A stretch of 64,000 nucleotides of DNA, taken from positions 62,001 through 126,000 of the forward strand of contig CAJTJY010000004.1 in assembly GCA_910576975.1 (NCBI GenBank), in the 5' to 3' direction. Made by a program: the position numbers and the translations under genes. This document shows, piece by piece, positions 51,287 to 58,741 of this stretch; position 1 is the stretch's first letter; the number at the start of each line of letters is the position of its first letter. This stretch comes from an uncultured Lachnospiraceae bacterium. GTDB taxonomy: Bacteria; Bacillota; Clostridia; Lachnospirales; Lachnospiraceae. Under the pieces are notes generated by a model. The model saw only the letters and a program-made list of their open reading frames with translations, did not search any database and was not told where the DNA came from.

Positions 51287-52439
51287 ATTCTGGAATTTCC
51301 TGGATAATGGAGATACGGCGGAATTACAGCTTTTCGGAACAATCCAGTCGGAAGAAAGCTGGTGGGATGATGATTGTATCACATACCGGAATTTTATCAA
51401 TGAATTAAACGCGCTGGGGGATAAGAAAGTTATAAATGTGGTGATCCAGTCTGGCGGCGGGGATGTGTTCGCTGCAAACGCGATATATAACGCGCTTATT
51501 CTGAATAAGGCAAAGATCACGGGTACAATTATAGGGATATGCGCCAGTGCTGCAACAATTATCCTGATGGCGTGCGAAGAGCGCAAGATCGCCAAAAATG
51601 CGATCCTGATGGCGCATAATCCAACGATCAGCCTATGGGGTTCTTATGAAACCGAAGAACTTTTAAAGCTGGCAGAGGTTACAAACCAGGTGAAGAAAAG
51701 CATTGTTTCCGCGTACATGGAACGGCTGGACAAAACGGAAGAAGAAATAAACCGGCTTATGGATGAAGAAAGCTGGTATGTCGGTCAAGAAGCGGTTGAC
51801 GCTGGATTTTGTGATTGTGTGATTGAATCCGATTTCCAGAATAACGCCGTTTCTAACAATTTCATAGTGAACGGGGTTCCGTATAGCTTTAATAACTATA
51901 TTGAAAATTTCGTTCCGGATAACATACGGAAAAAGGTTCAGGATCTTTCTAAAACGCCGCAGAAAGAAACCGGGGCTTTTTTTGATACAACAAATACAAT
52001 TCAGAAAGGAAAATCAACAATGGATGAAAAAGACAAGACAACGCCGGTTATTACTGACGCCGCAGCACTGAAAGCAGCATATCCGCAGTTGTGCGCACAG
52101 ATCGCAGCTGACGCCGTTTCCGCAGAGCGGGAACGCCTGAAAGCCATTGACGAAATTTCAAACGGGATTCCGGAAGAATTGCTGGCGAAGGCGAAGTATG
52201 ATGAACCGATGTCGGCCGCTGATCTGGCGCTGGCGCAAATGAAGGCCAACAATGCAGCCGGAAAAAAATTCCTGGATCAGATGGTTGATGATTTAAAGGA
52301 TTCCGGCGCGGCAGCAGTCGGATCGGAGCCTAACACGGGATATGATCCGGAGGGCCAGAAACAGGCCGAAAACGCGCAGAAAGTAAGCGGCTTCGCTGCA
52401 AAGCTGAAAAACGACAGCAGAAGGAGGATAAAGGCATGA
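51219..52439 (+). CDS. ClpP-like head maturation protease with scaffold tail
   Basis: This 406-residue protein has a ClpP/S49-like protease domain (residues 20-200): VIQSGGGDVFAANAIYNALI, the nucleophile in GICASAATIILMA, and His in AILMAHNPTISLWG. The C-terminal 140 residues form the scaffold region, which can start separately at 52020. It cleaves scaffold and capsid parts during prohead maturation, like lambda gpC. Start 51219 lies behind GAGGAAG and overlaps the portal gene. Confidence 0.9.
   Translation: MKRKPMITNQPTAAGNQKPKTAKFWNFLDNGDTAELQLFGTIQSEESWWDDDCITYRNFINELNALGDKKVINVVIQSGGGDVFAANAIYNALILNKAKITGTIIGICASAATIILMACEERKIAKNAILMAHNPTISLWGSYETEELLKLAEVTNQVKKSIVSAYMERLDKTEEEINRLMDEESWYVGQEAVDAGFCDCVIESDFQNNAVSNNFIVNGVPYSFNNYIENFVPDNIRKKVQDLSKTPQKETGAFFDTTNTIQKGKSTMDEKDKTTPVITDAAALKAAYPQLCAQIAADAVSAERERLKAIDEISNGIPEELLAKAKYDEPMSAADLALAQMKANNAAGKKFLDQMVDDLKDSGAAAVGSEPNTGYDPEGQKQAENAQKVSGFAAKLKNDSRRRIKA
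52020..52439 (+). CDS. nested in-frame scaffold protein (Nu3-like)
   Basis: Inside the protease gene an AGAAAGGA site is followed by ATG 52020 in the same frame, giving a 139-residue protein (MDEKDKTTPVITDAAALKAA to the shared C-terminus). It is acidic and helical, as capsid scaffolds are. Lambda Nu3 is made in the same way from within gene C. The site is strong and lies at the domain boundary. Confidence 0.7.
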   Translation: MDEKDKTTPVITDAAALKAAYPQLCAQIAADAVSAERERLKAIDEISNGIPEELLAKAKYDEPMSAADLALAQMKANNAAGKKFLDQMVDDLKDSGAAAVGSEPNTGYDPEGQKQAENAQKVSGFAAKLKNDSRRRIKA

Positions 52440-52861
52440 AGTTATTTGAACAGACCGGAGAATTTAAACCGGATTCCCTGATTGCCGGAAATGAATTTCC
52501 TATCATGAAAGAGGGGATCGGGCTGAAAGCTGGCCAGGGCGTTTTGAAACGTGGTTCCTTGATTATGAAATGCGCTGACGGAGCCGGTTATATTGCTGGA
52601 ACCGTGGTAACGGTAACAACCGGAGAGGGAGAAAACGCCAAAACAGAAAACGCGGAAATGAATGTTTTCGGAATCCTGACAGACGATACCGACACAGGAA
52701 CTAAAACTTCCGCCGACAATATTCCGGCCGTATGCTATCAGACCGGGGAATATAACCGCGCCGCCGTTATTGTTACCGGAGAGGGCGCAAAGGTAGAAAC
52801 CTATGAAAACGATATGCGCAAGGCGGGCATTTTCCTTCGCAATATACAGAAATATGAATAA
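52436..52861 (+). CDS. head decoration protein (gpD-like)
   Basis: This 141-residue beta-rich protein (LIAGNEFPIMKEGIGLKAGQ, VLKRGSLIM, VFGILTDDTD, AAVIVTGEGAKV) matches lambda gpD-type decoration proteins, which stabilise the expanded capsid. The ATG overlaps the protease stop (ATGA). Confidence 0.85.
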   Translation: MKLFEQTGEFKPDSLIAGNEFPIMKEGIGLKAGQGVLKRGSLIMKCADGAGYIAGTVVTVTTGEGENAKTENAEMNVFGILTDDTDTGTKTSADNIPAVCYQTGEYNRAAVIVTGEGAKVETYENDMRKAGIFLRNIQKYE

Positions 52862-52875
52862 GGGGGTATGAAAGA

Positions 52876-53916
52876 ATGGGAGAATATACCACACGGGAAA
52901 TGATGGAAGCGTATGATCAGACGCCGCCCGTTAGATCCTTTTTGCAGAAAACCTTTTTCCCTGGCGAACAGACGCACGTAACAGAAAAGGTTGAATTTGA
53001 TGTGCGCAAGGGAAAACGTATCATGGCGCCGTTTGTAAGCCCGCGCAAGGGCGGGAAAGTCATTTCACGCCAGGGCTGGAAAACGAATCAGTTTTCAACG
53101 CCGAAAATCGCGCCTGAAAGACCGCTGACCGTTGACGACATTTCTAGCCGTGCGATCGGTGAAAATATCTATTCGCAGCGGACGCCGGAGGAAAGAGAGG
53201 ATGAACTTCTTGCAAAAGACCTGACGGATCTGGAAGAGTCTATCGACAGAAGAAAAGAATGGATGTGCAGACAGATTCTTTTCGAGGGTAAGCTGGATGT
53301 AATCGACGAAGAGGAAGGGCTGGATTTCCAGATTGATTTCGGGTTTACGAATATTGTTGTCCTGGGAAATGATGAACAATGGACGCTTGCAACGGTCAAT
53401 CCGCTTCCGCTTTTCCGCAGATTACGAAAGAAAATTATCAAAGATACCGGCCGGGCGCCTGACATTGCGATCTTTTCGTCTGATGTAATCGAAGATTTCA
53501 TCATGAATACATTCGTGATCAAGGCTATGGACGTTTTGAACATGAAAAATGTTGTGATTGAGCCGCGTGTTGTGGATCCGGCGCTGACCTTTTACGGGCG
53601 TATCGCGGAACTGGATCTTGACCTTTATACATATGATGAATGGTTTTTGAACGATGAAGGGGAGGATGAATCTATTATCCCGCCCGGAACCGTCCTTCTG
53701 GGCCATTCTGACGGTGAAGGCCAGATTGAATACGGGCTTGTTACGCAGATGGAAGATAAAAAATTCAGATCATACGAAGGAAAGTTGGTTCCTAAAGTAT
53801 GGGCCGATGAAAACAGCGAGGTAAAGAAAGTAAGATTGACTTCAAGACCGCTTCCGCGTCCGTTTGATGTGGATTCCTGGGCGGTTATCTATGCAAAGAA
53901 GGAGGCTGGCGCATAA
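52876..53916 (+). CDS. major capsid protein (gpE-like)
   Basis: This 346-residue protein is of the lambda gpE type: the N-terminal TTREMMEAYDQTPPVRSFLQ and KTFFPGEQTHVTEKVEFDVR, then FVSPRKGGKVISRQGWKTNQ, and RKEWMCRQILFEGKL. It builds the icosahedral shell. The usual length is about 340. Confidence 0.93.
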   Translation: MGEYTTREMMEAYDQTPPVRSFLQKTFFPGEQTHVTEKVEFDVRKGKRIMAPFVSPRKGGKVISRQGWKTNQFSTPKIAPERPLTVDDISSRAIGENIYSQRTPEEREDELLAKDLTDLEESIDRRKEWMCRQILFEGKLDVIDEEEGLDFQIDFGFTNIVVLGNDEQWTLATVNPLPLFRRLRKKIIKDTGRAPDIAIFSSDVIEDFIMNTFVIKAMDVLNMKNVVIEPRVVDPALTFYGRIAELDLDLYTYDEWFLNDEGEDESIIPPGTVLLGHSDGEGQIEYGLVTQMEDKKFRSYEGKLVPKVWADENSEVKKVRLTSRPLPRPFDVDSWAVIYAKKEAGA

Positions 53917-54323
53917 TGAGGTACAAAACAAAAGTAACGGTTGTAACAGGCGGGAAAGCATACAATCCGGGAACAATTCTCCCGGCAGACATTTCCAGCG
54001 CCGATCTTGCGTTCCTGAAAAGTAAAAAATTTGTGGAACCGGCAGACGTGGCGCCCGTTTTTGCGGATGAAGCAGACGATCCGGAGGATGAAGGCGGAGA
54101 TTTCAGCGGATTCAATGAAAAGGTTCCGGACGCGCTTAAAAGCCCGGAGGAAATCCGGAAAATCCGCACAAAGAAAGATATTTTCGGCTATGCGGCATCC
54201 GTTGGGCTTGACCTGGGCGAAAATTACGAGGAAAAAGCCCTGAAAGAATTACAGGAAATCGTGATCAATTTCCAGGAAGAAAAGCTGGAGGAGGAAACCG
54301 GATCCGACGCCGAAGAGGAGTGA
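53916..54323 (+). CDS. gpFI-like head protein
   Basis: This 135-residue very acidic protein begins with a small beta domain (YKTKVTVVTGGKAYNPGTIL) and ends in a helix-rich acidic tail. It lies in the position of lambda FI between capsid and head-tail joining genes. Function is assigned by place and charge only. The ATG overlaps the capsid stop by one base. Confidence 0.6.
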   Translation: MRYKTKVTVVTGGKAYNPGTILPADISSADLAFLKSKKFVEPADVAPVFADEADDPEDEGGDFSGFNEKVPDALKSPEEIRKIRTKKDIFGYAASVGLDLGENYEEKALKELQEIVINFQEEKLEEETGSDAEEE

Positions 54324-54329
54324 TTGAAA

Positions 54330-54656
54330 ATGCGTTCATTTAAAGAACAGCTGCAAAAGGATTTCAAAGACACGTTTTTCAATCTGAATGAGTTTGCGGA
54401 AATCCACAATATTGACGGGGCAGAAATCCCCGTTGTTGTGGATAACGAAACACTTTTACAGCTAAACCTGGGGAAAACGGCCGATTCTGACGGCATTTTT
54501 GAGGATAGCAAGCTGTTTTTCGTTCAGAAAGAGCATATGCCGGATCAGCCGGTCATTGATCAGATCATGGAATTTGACGGCGAATCGTACCAGGTAGGGA
54601 ACGTGTTGGAGGATTTCGGCGGCTACACAATCATTTTGAAGGGAAATGCTGGATAA
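54330..54656 (+). CDS. head-tail joining protein (gpFII-like)
   Basis: This 108-residue protein (SFKEQLQKDFKDTFFNLNEF, EIPVVVDNETLLQLNLGK, YQVGNVLEDFGGYTIILK) fits small gpFII/adaptor-type beta-barrel proteins that attach tails. ATG 54330 is nine bases behind AGGAG; TTG 54324 is too close. It overlaps the next gene by one base. Confidence 0.65.
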   Translation: MRSFKEQLQKDFKDTFFNLNEFAEIHNIDGAEIPVVVDNETLLQLNLGKTADSDGIFEDSKLFFVQKEHMPDQPVIDQIMEFDGESYQVGNVLEDFGGYTIILKGNAG

Positions 54657-55243
54657 TGATCATACAAAAAATTGAAGTTTCAAGCGTTGAGGAAATAGAA
54701 CAGCGGCTTGGAGCATTCAAAAGCAAGGCGCCGCTTGTAGTTTCCAGGGCGATCAATCGGGCCGTGTCGAATATCCGTAAAAACATGGGGAAAGAGGTTC
54801 CGCAGCGCTATTATGTTTCAAGTGGCACAGTACGCGGAACGATCCGGACGGTGAACGCTTCGAAAAGCAGTCTTTCCGGGGCGGTTGTTTCCAGCGGAAG
54901 CCCGATCGCGCTGTCAAAATTCAAGGTAAGCCCCAAAAGGGGAGTAAAGCGCACGAAAAAAGGCTTTCCCCCTGGCGTATATTCGGCGGGCGTGGAAAAA
55001 TCCGGAGGGCTGAAGCCGCTTTCCGGAGATCCGAAAGCCTTTATTGCTGATATGAAAAGCGGTCATACCGGCGTATGGAATCGCGTATCAAGCAAGCGCC
55101 TTCCGATCAAGCAGCTATACGGGCCTTCGGTTCCACAGATGGCGAAAAACGAAGAAATCATGGAAAAAATCAACAAAGAAGCTGGGGAAACGCTGGAAAA
55201 GCGTATCAATGAAGAGGTAAATAATATCTTGCGGAAGGGGTGA
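54656..55243 (+). CDS. phage minor tail protein Z-like
   Basis: This 195-residue protein matches gpZ-like tail completion proteins: RLGAFKSKAPLVVSRAINRA, ISNIRKNMGKEVPQRYYV-type region, and FIADMKSGHTGVWNRVSSKR followed by LPIKQLYGPSVPQM. It probably works at the head-proximal end of the tail. Confidence 0.82.
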   Translation: MIIQKIEVSSVEEIEQRLGAFKSKAPLVVSRAINRAVSNIRKNMGKEVPQRYYVSSGTVRGTIRTVNASKSSLSGAVVSSGSPIALSKFKVSPKRGVKRTKKGFPPGVYSAGVEKSGGLKPLSGDPKAFIADMKSGHTGVWNRVSSKRLPIKQLYGPSVPQMAKNEEIMEKINKEAGETLEKRINEEVNNILRKG

Positions 55244-55252
55244 TTCTAGGGT

Positions 55253-55723
55253 ATGCAGACGGATGTTTTGCTTCAGAAGGCGCTTGTCAATGAGGTAAAA
55301 GAGGAATTAAAGGGCTATACATCAATCAATAATGCGGGTGAATACCTGGATTTTAACGTATATCCGCAGAATTTGCCCGCCAAAAAGAGCAAAAACGACG
55401 ACGAACACTTCCCGTATGTCCTGGTATGCCTGGATGAAGAGGAAATAAACGGAGAGGAAAGCGACAATATATGTTCGATCTATTTCCTGGTTGGGATTGT
55501 AGACAAAAATCCTAACAATCAGGGCCATTTTGACGTTGCAAACGTGCTGAATAAGCTGGAAAAGCGTTTCCTGTCAAGACGGCTGATAGATAGCAGATAC
55601 CGGATAACTTTTCCGCTTACCAAAAAATTCCAGGAAGAAAATACCTGGCCGAAATTTATCGGCGGTATGTCTACATTATGGACGGTGGAAGCGCCAGAAA
55701 TTGAGGTGACAGAATATGACTAA
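55253..55723 (+). CDS. tail terminator-like protein
   Basis: This 156-residue protein follows gpZ and precedes the sheath, the place of the tail terminator. Sequence (ALVNEVKEELKGYTSINNAG, HFPYVLVCLDEEEINGEESD, FLVGIVDKNPNNQGHFDVAN) suits the gpU/terminator alpha-beta fold. It overlaps the next gene by eight bases. Confidence 0.65.
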   Translation: MQTDVLLQKALVNEVKEELKGYTSINNAGEYLDFNVYPQNLPAKKSKNDDEHFPYVLVCLDEEEINGEESDNICSIYFLVGIVDKNPNNQGHFDVANVLNKLEKRFLSRRLIDSRYRITFPLTKKFQEENTWPKFIGGMSTLWTVEAPEIEVTEYD

Positions 55724-55979
55724 TGAACAGGTTATGTATATAGGGCCTACACTTCGCGGCGTCGCAAAAAGCGGCGCCGTTTTCAGTGGCGGGATTCCTA
55801 AAAAGCTGGAAAAGCTGGCGGCAAAAAAGCCGATTATTAAAAATCTGATTGTACCGATTTCCGGGATCGTTCAGGCGAAAAAGGATGTTGACACAGAAGG
55901 AACCGTGGCAGCAGTCGCCTATGACCGGATTTCGGCGCTTTCTGAAGCAGATATTAGAAAACTTACGGAAGGAGAATAA
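55716..55979 (+). CDS. small tail protein upstream of sheath
   Basis: This 87-residue protein (MYIGPTLRGVAKSGAVFSGG, IPKKLEKLAAKKPIIKNLIV) is a type often found just before contractile sheath genes. Role unknown. Confidence 0.6.
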   Translation: MTNEQVMYIGPTLRGVAKSGAVFSGGIPKKLEKLAAKKPIIKNLIVPISGIVQAKKDVDTEGTVAAVAYDRISALSEADIRKLTEGE

Positions 55980-55982
55980 AGC

Positions 55983-57458
55983 ATGTCTAATTATAAGCAT
56001 GGTATACGGACACGGCGGATTCCGACACAATTATCCATTCCGATCAAATCGGATGGGTGTATTCAGTGCGTGATTGGAACGGCGCCCGTCAACATGGCGG
56101 AAGATCCGTATGATACCGTAAACAAGCCGTTTGTTTTTCATAACAAGTCGGCCGCAATCAATGATCTTGGATATTGCACAGACTTTAAAAATTATACGTT
56201 GTGCCAGTCCATGTATGCGAGTTTTGATGTTTTCGGGGTTGCGCCTATTGTAATGATCAATGTGCTGGATCCTGAAAAGCATGTAAAAGCGCAGCTTTCA
56301 AAAGAATATGGCGTTGTGGGCGGGAAAATCCAGATTAACGAAACAGGAATCCTTCTGGATAAACTTTCCATTTCATCCACGGGGGAAGCGGAAACTGTTT
56401 ACAAGGATGAAGAGGACTATATCGCCACATTCAACAGCGACGGCACAGTGACGGTTGCAATTATCAGCACAGGCGCAGCAAAGAACGAAACGAGCCTGAA
56501 AGCCACGTTTGCACAGCTGGATCCGTCGCTTGTCACATATGAGGATGTGATCGGTTCCTACAATGTGAAAACCAAAAAGAAAACCGGAATGGAGTTGATC
56601 GGGCGGGTTTATCCGAAGTACGGAATTGTTCCTTCCCTTTTGCTGGCGCCTGGATGGTCGCACATTCCGGCCGTAAATCTGGCGCTTAACGCAAAGGCGC
56701 AGCTGATTTCCAGCCTTTTCACGGCGAAAGTTGTTTCTGACCTGGACACGGCAGAAGGAAAAGCGGATTCTATGGAGGAAATCAAGGAATACAAGGACAA
56801 AAGTGCATATTCCGACAGAAATATGATCGTTGCGTGGCCGCTGGTCGGCGTCGGTGATTATAAATATTATTACAGCGCACAGCTGGCCGCACACTTGGAA
56901 TGGCTGGCGGCGAATAATGGCGGCGTTCCGTCCGCTTCCCCGTCAAATAAGGATCTGAAAATTACCGGGCTTTATACGGCAGACGGCGAGGAAGTCACGC
57001 TGGAAATGGATGAAGCCAACGATTACGCCAACGCTTGCGGAATCGTGACGGCGATCAATTCAAACGGCTGGAAGTGCTGGGGAAATAATACGGCGGCTTA
57101 TCCTTCATCGTCGGATCCGATCGACAGGTGGATCAACATTGTAACTATTTTTGATTACATCGAGAACAATTTCAAATTGACCTTTTTCCAGAAGGTTGAC
57201 GATCTGACAAATTACCGCCTGATTGATGAAATTGTTTCCGGGTTCAATATGCAGCTGAACAGCCTTCAGGGATCGGATGATATAGCGGGCGGGGAAATCG
57301 TTTTTGACCATGACGAAAATCCGATCAATGAAATCCTGAACGGACACATTCTATTCCATACCAGGATCGGCGGTTATGCGCCCGCGGAGGATATAGAAAA
57401 TGTGTTTGAATTTGATCCGACAATTACGGAAGCCGCGCTGGAAGGGGGTGCTGAATAA
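55983..57458 (+). CDS. contractile tail sheath protein
   Basis: This 491-residue protein resembles Mu/P2 FI-type sheaths: KHGIRTRRIPTQLSIPIKSD at the start, GRVYPKYGIVPSLLLAPGWS in the middle, MIVAWPLVGVGDYKYYYSAQ, RWINIVTIFDYIENNFKLTF and a C-terminal GEIVFDHDENPINEILNGHI. It forms the contractile outer tube and makes this a myovirus-type phage. AAGGAG precedes ATG. Confidence 0.92.
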   Translation: MSNYKHGIRTRRIPTQLSIPIKSDGCIQCVIGTAPVNMAEDPYDTVNKPFVFHNKSAAINDLGYCTDFKNYTLCQSMYASFDVFGVAPIVMINVLDPEKHVKAQLSKEYGVVGGKIQINETGILLDKLSISSTGEAETVYKDEEDYIATFNSDGTVTVAIISTGAAKNETSLKATFAQLDPSLVTYEDVIGSYNVKTKKKTGMELIGRVYPKYGIVPSLLLAPGWSHIPAVNLALNAKAQLISSLFTAKVVSDLDTAEGKADSMEEIKEYKDKSAYSDRNMIVAWPLVGVGDYKYYYSAQLAAHLEWLAANNGGVPSASPSNKDLKITGLYTADGEEVTLEMDEANDYANACGIVTAINSNGWKCWGNNTAAYPSSSDPIDRWINIVTIFDYIENNFKLTFFQKVDDLTNYRLIDEIVSGFNMQLNSLQGSDDIAGGEIVFDHDENPINEILNGHILFHTRIGGYAPAEDIENVFEFDPTITEAALEGGAE

Positions 57459-57967
57459 TGAAAATACCCACAGTGTTGAACAACTTTAATACTTACGGGA
57501 ACGCGCACAGGTATTTAGGCGTTTCCGCAGAAGTGACGCTGCCTAATTTTGAATACCTGACGGAAACAATCGACGGCGCCGGAATCGGCGGCGAGATTGA
57601 GGAAGCGATCGAAGGCGCCTTCGGTTCCCTGGAAACGGAAACCACATTCCAGAATATCGGCCAGGAATATTTCGATTACATCACACAGACGGGGCTTGTC
57701 ATTTACCGCGGTTCCATGCAAATGACCGACACGGCCACACAGACGAATGATTTTCAGGGAATTGTCGTAACGACAAAGGGAAAAGTAAAATCGTTTGACC
57801 TGGGAACGCTGAAAAAGGGCGGAAAAGGGGAGCCGAAAGTCGTTCGTGAGTTGACATATTGCAAGATCACGATCGGCGGAAACAATGTCCTGGAACTGGA
57901 TAAATACAATATGATCTGGAAATTAAACGGCGTTGACCGTCTGCAAAAAGTCCGCAGCCAGATATAA
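57458..57967 (+). CDS. major tail tube protein (P2 FII-like)
   Basis: This 169-residue protein begins IPTVLNNFNTYGNAHRYLGV and has GAGIGGEIEEAIEGAFGSLE, as in P2 FII-type tubes, and RELTYCKITIGGNNVLELDK near the end. It polymerises inside the sheath. Confidence 0.92.
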   Translation: MKIPTVLNNFNTYGNAHRYLGVSAEVTLPNFEYLTETIDGAGIGGEIEEAIEGAFGSLETETTFQNIGQEYFDYITQTGLVIYRGSMQMTDTATQTNDFQGIVVTTKGKVKSFDLGTLKKGGKGEPKVVRELTYCKITIGGNNVLELDKYNMIWKLNGVDRLQKVRSQI

Positions 57968-57994
57968 AAACGATATGAAAGAGAGGAAATAAGC

Positions 57995-58438
57995 ATGGAT
58001 AACAGCTATACAGAAACAAGCCGGGAAGAGTACACCGGAGAAAATGCAGCAGAAAACGCACTGGAAAAAGTGATCCCTGAAATCCCGGTGGCGCAGCCGC
58101 CACAGGAAGGGAAAACGTCGCTTCTTCCCAAAAAAGAGGGCCAGGAGGATGAATTGATCATCACATTCCGGAAACCTTTTGATTTTGAGGGGGAAACATT
58201 CCGGGAACTTGACCTTCACGGCCTGGAAGATTTACGCGGCCGCGATCTGACGGCGATTGAAAAGGCGTTCAACAAAACGGGCGTTTCTTCGTTCGTTCCG
58301 GAATCAACCACGACATACGCGAAAATCGTTGCTACAAAGGTAACGGGCCTTCCGGCTGAATTTTTCGAGGATCTTCCGGTCGGTGAGATTGAGAAAATCA
58401 AAAATGCGGTTGTGGGTTTTTTCTACAAAGACGAATAA
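57995..58438 (+). CDS. tail assembly chaperone (P2 gpE-like), unshifted product
   Basis: This 147-residue protein has the conserved core IITFRKPFDFEGETFRELDL followed by LEDLRGRDLTAIEKAFNKTG, typical of gpE-type tail assembly chaperones. It coats the tape measure protein during tail building. It carries a T TTT TTC slippery site five codons before its stop. Confidence 0.85.
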   Translation: MDNSYTETSREEYTGENAAENALEKVIPEIPVAQPPQEGKTSLLPKKEGQEDELIITFRKPFDFEGETFRELDLHGLEDLRGRDLTAIEKAFNKTGVSSFVPESTTTYAKIVATKVTGLPAEFFEDLPVGEIEKIKNAVVGFFYKDE

Positions 58439-58614
58439 GGCACAATTCAGGAAAAGACATACAAAAAACGGCCGTTCACTTGTCCATGGCAACTAATACC
58501 GGGATAGATTTCTTTACGGGCCTTCCGCTGGAAGATTTCCTGGACGTAGCAAAGGAGGTGGCGGAAATCGGCAAACAAAACAACATACGAACTAGCGCTA
58601 GAAATCGGAGGTAA
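57995..58614 (+). other. programmed -1 frameshift product of tail chaperone (E-E')
   Basis: At 58417-58423 the in-frame heptamer T TTT TTC allows a -1 slip. The shifted frame is open from 58423 to the TAA at 58612-58614, adding 63 codons (RRIRHNSGKDIQKTAVHLSM, FFTGLPLEDFLDVAKEVAEI). The fused product would be 206 residues. P2 E/E' and lambda G/GT use the same device and genome position. Confidence 0.82.
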
Positions 58615-58741
58615 AATACAAAGCTCACTTGAAAAATCAGTAGGCGGAGTAAATAAAAAGCTGGATTCTATCGGGAAAGCTGCAAAGACAGCTGCAAAGA
58701 TCGCAACGGCGGCCTTCGCCGCCGTAAAGATTGGCGATTTC

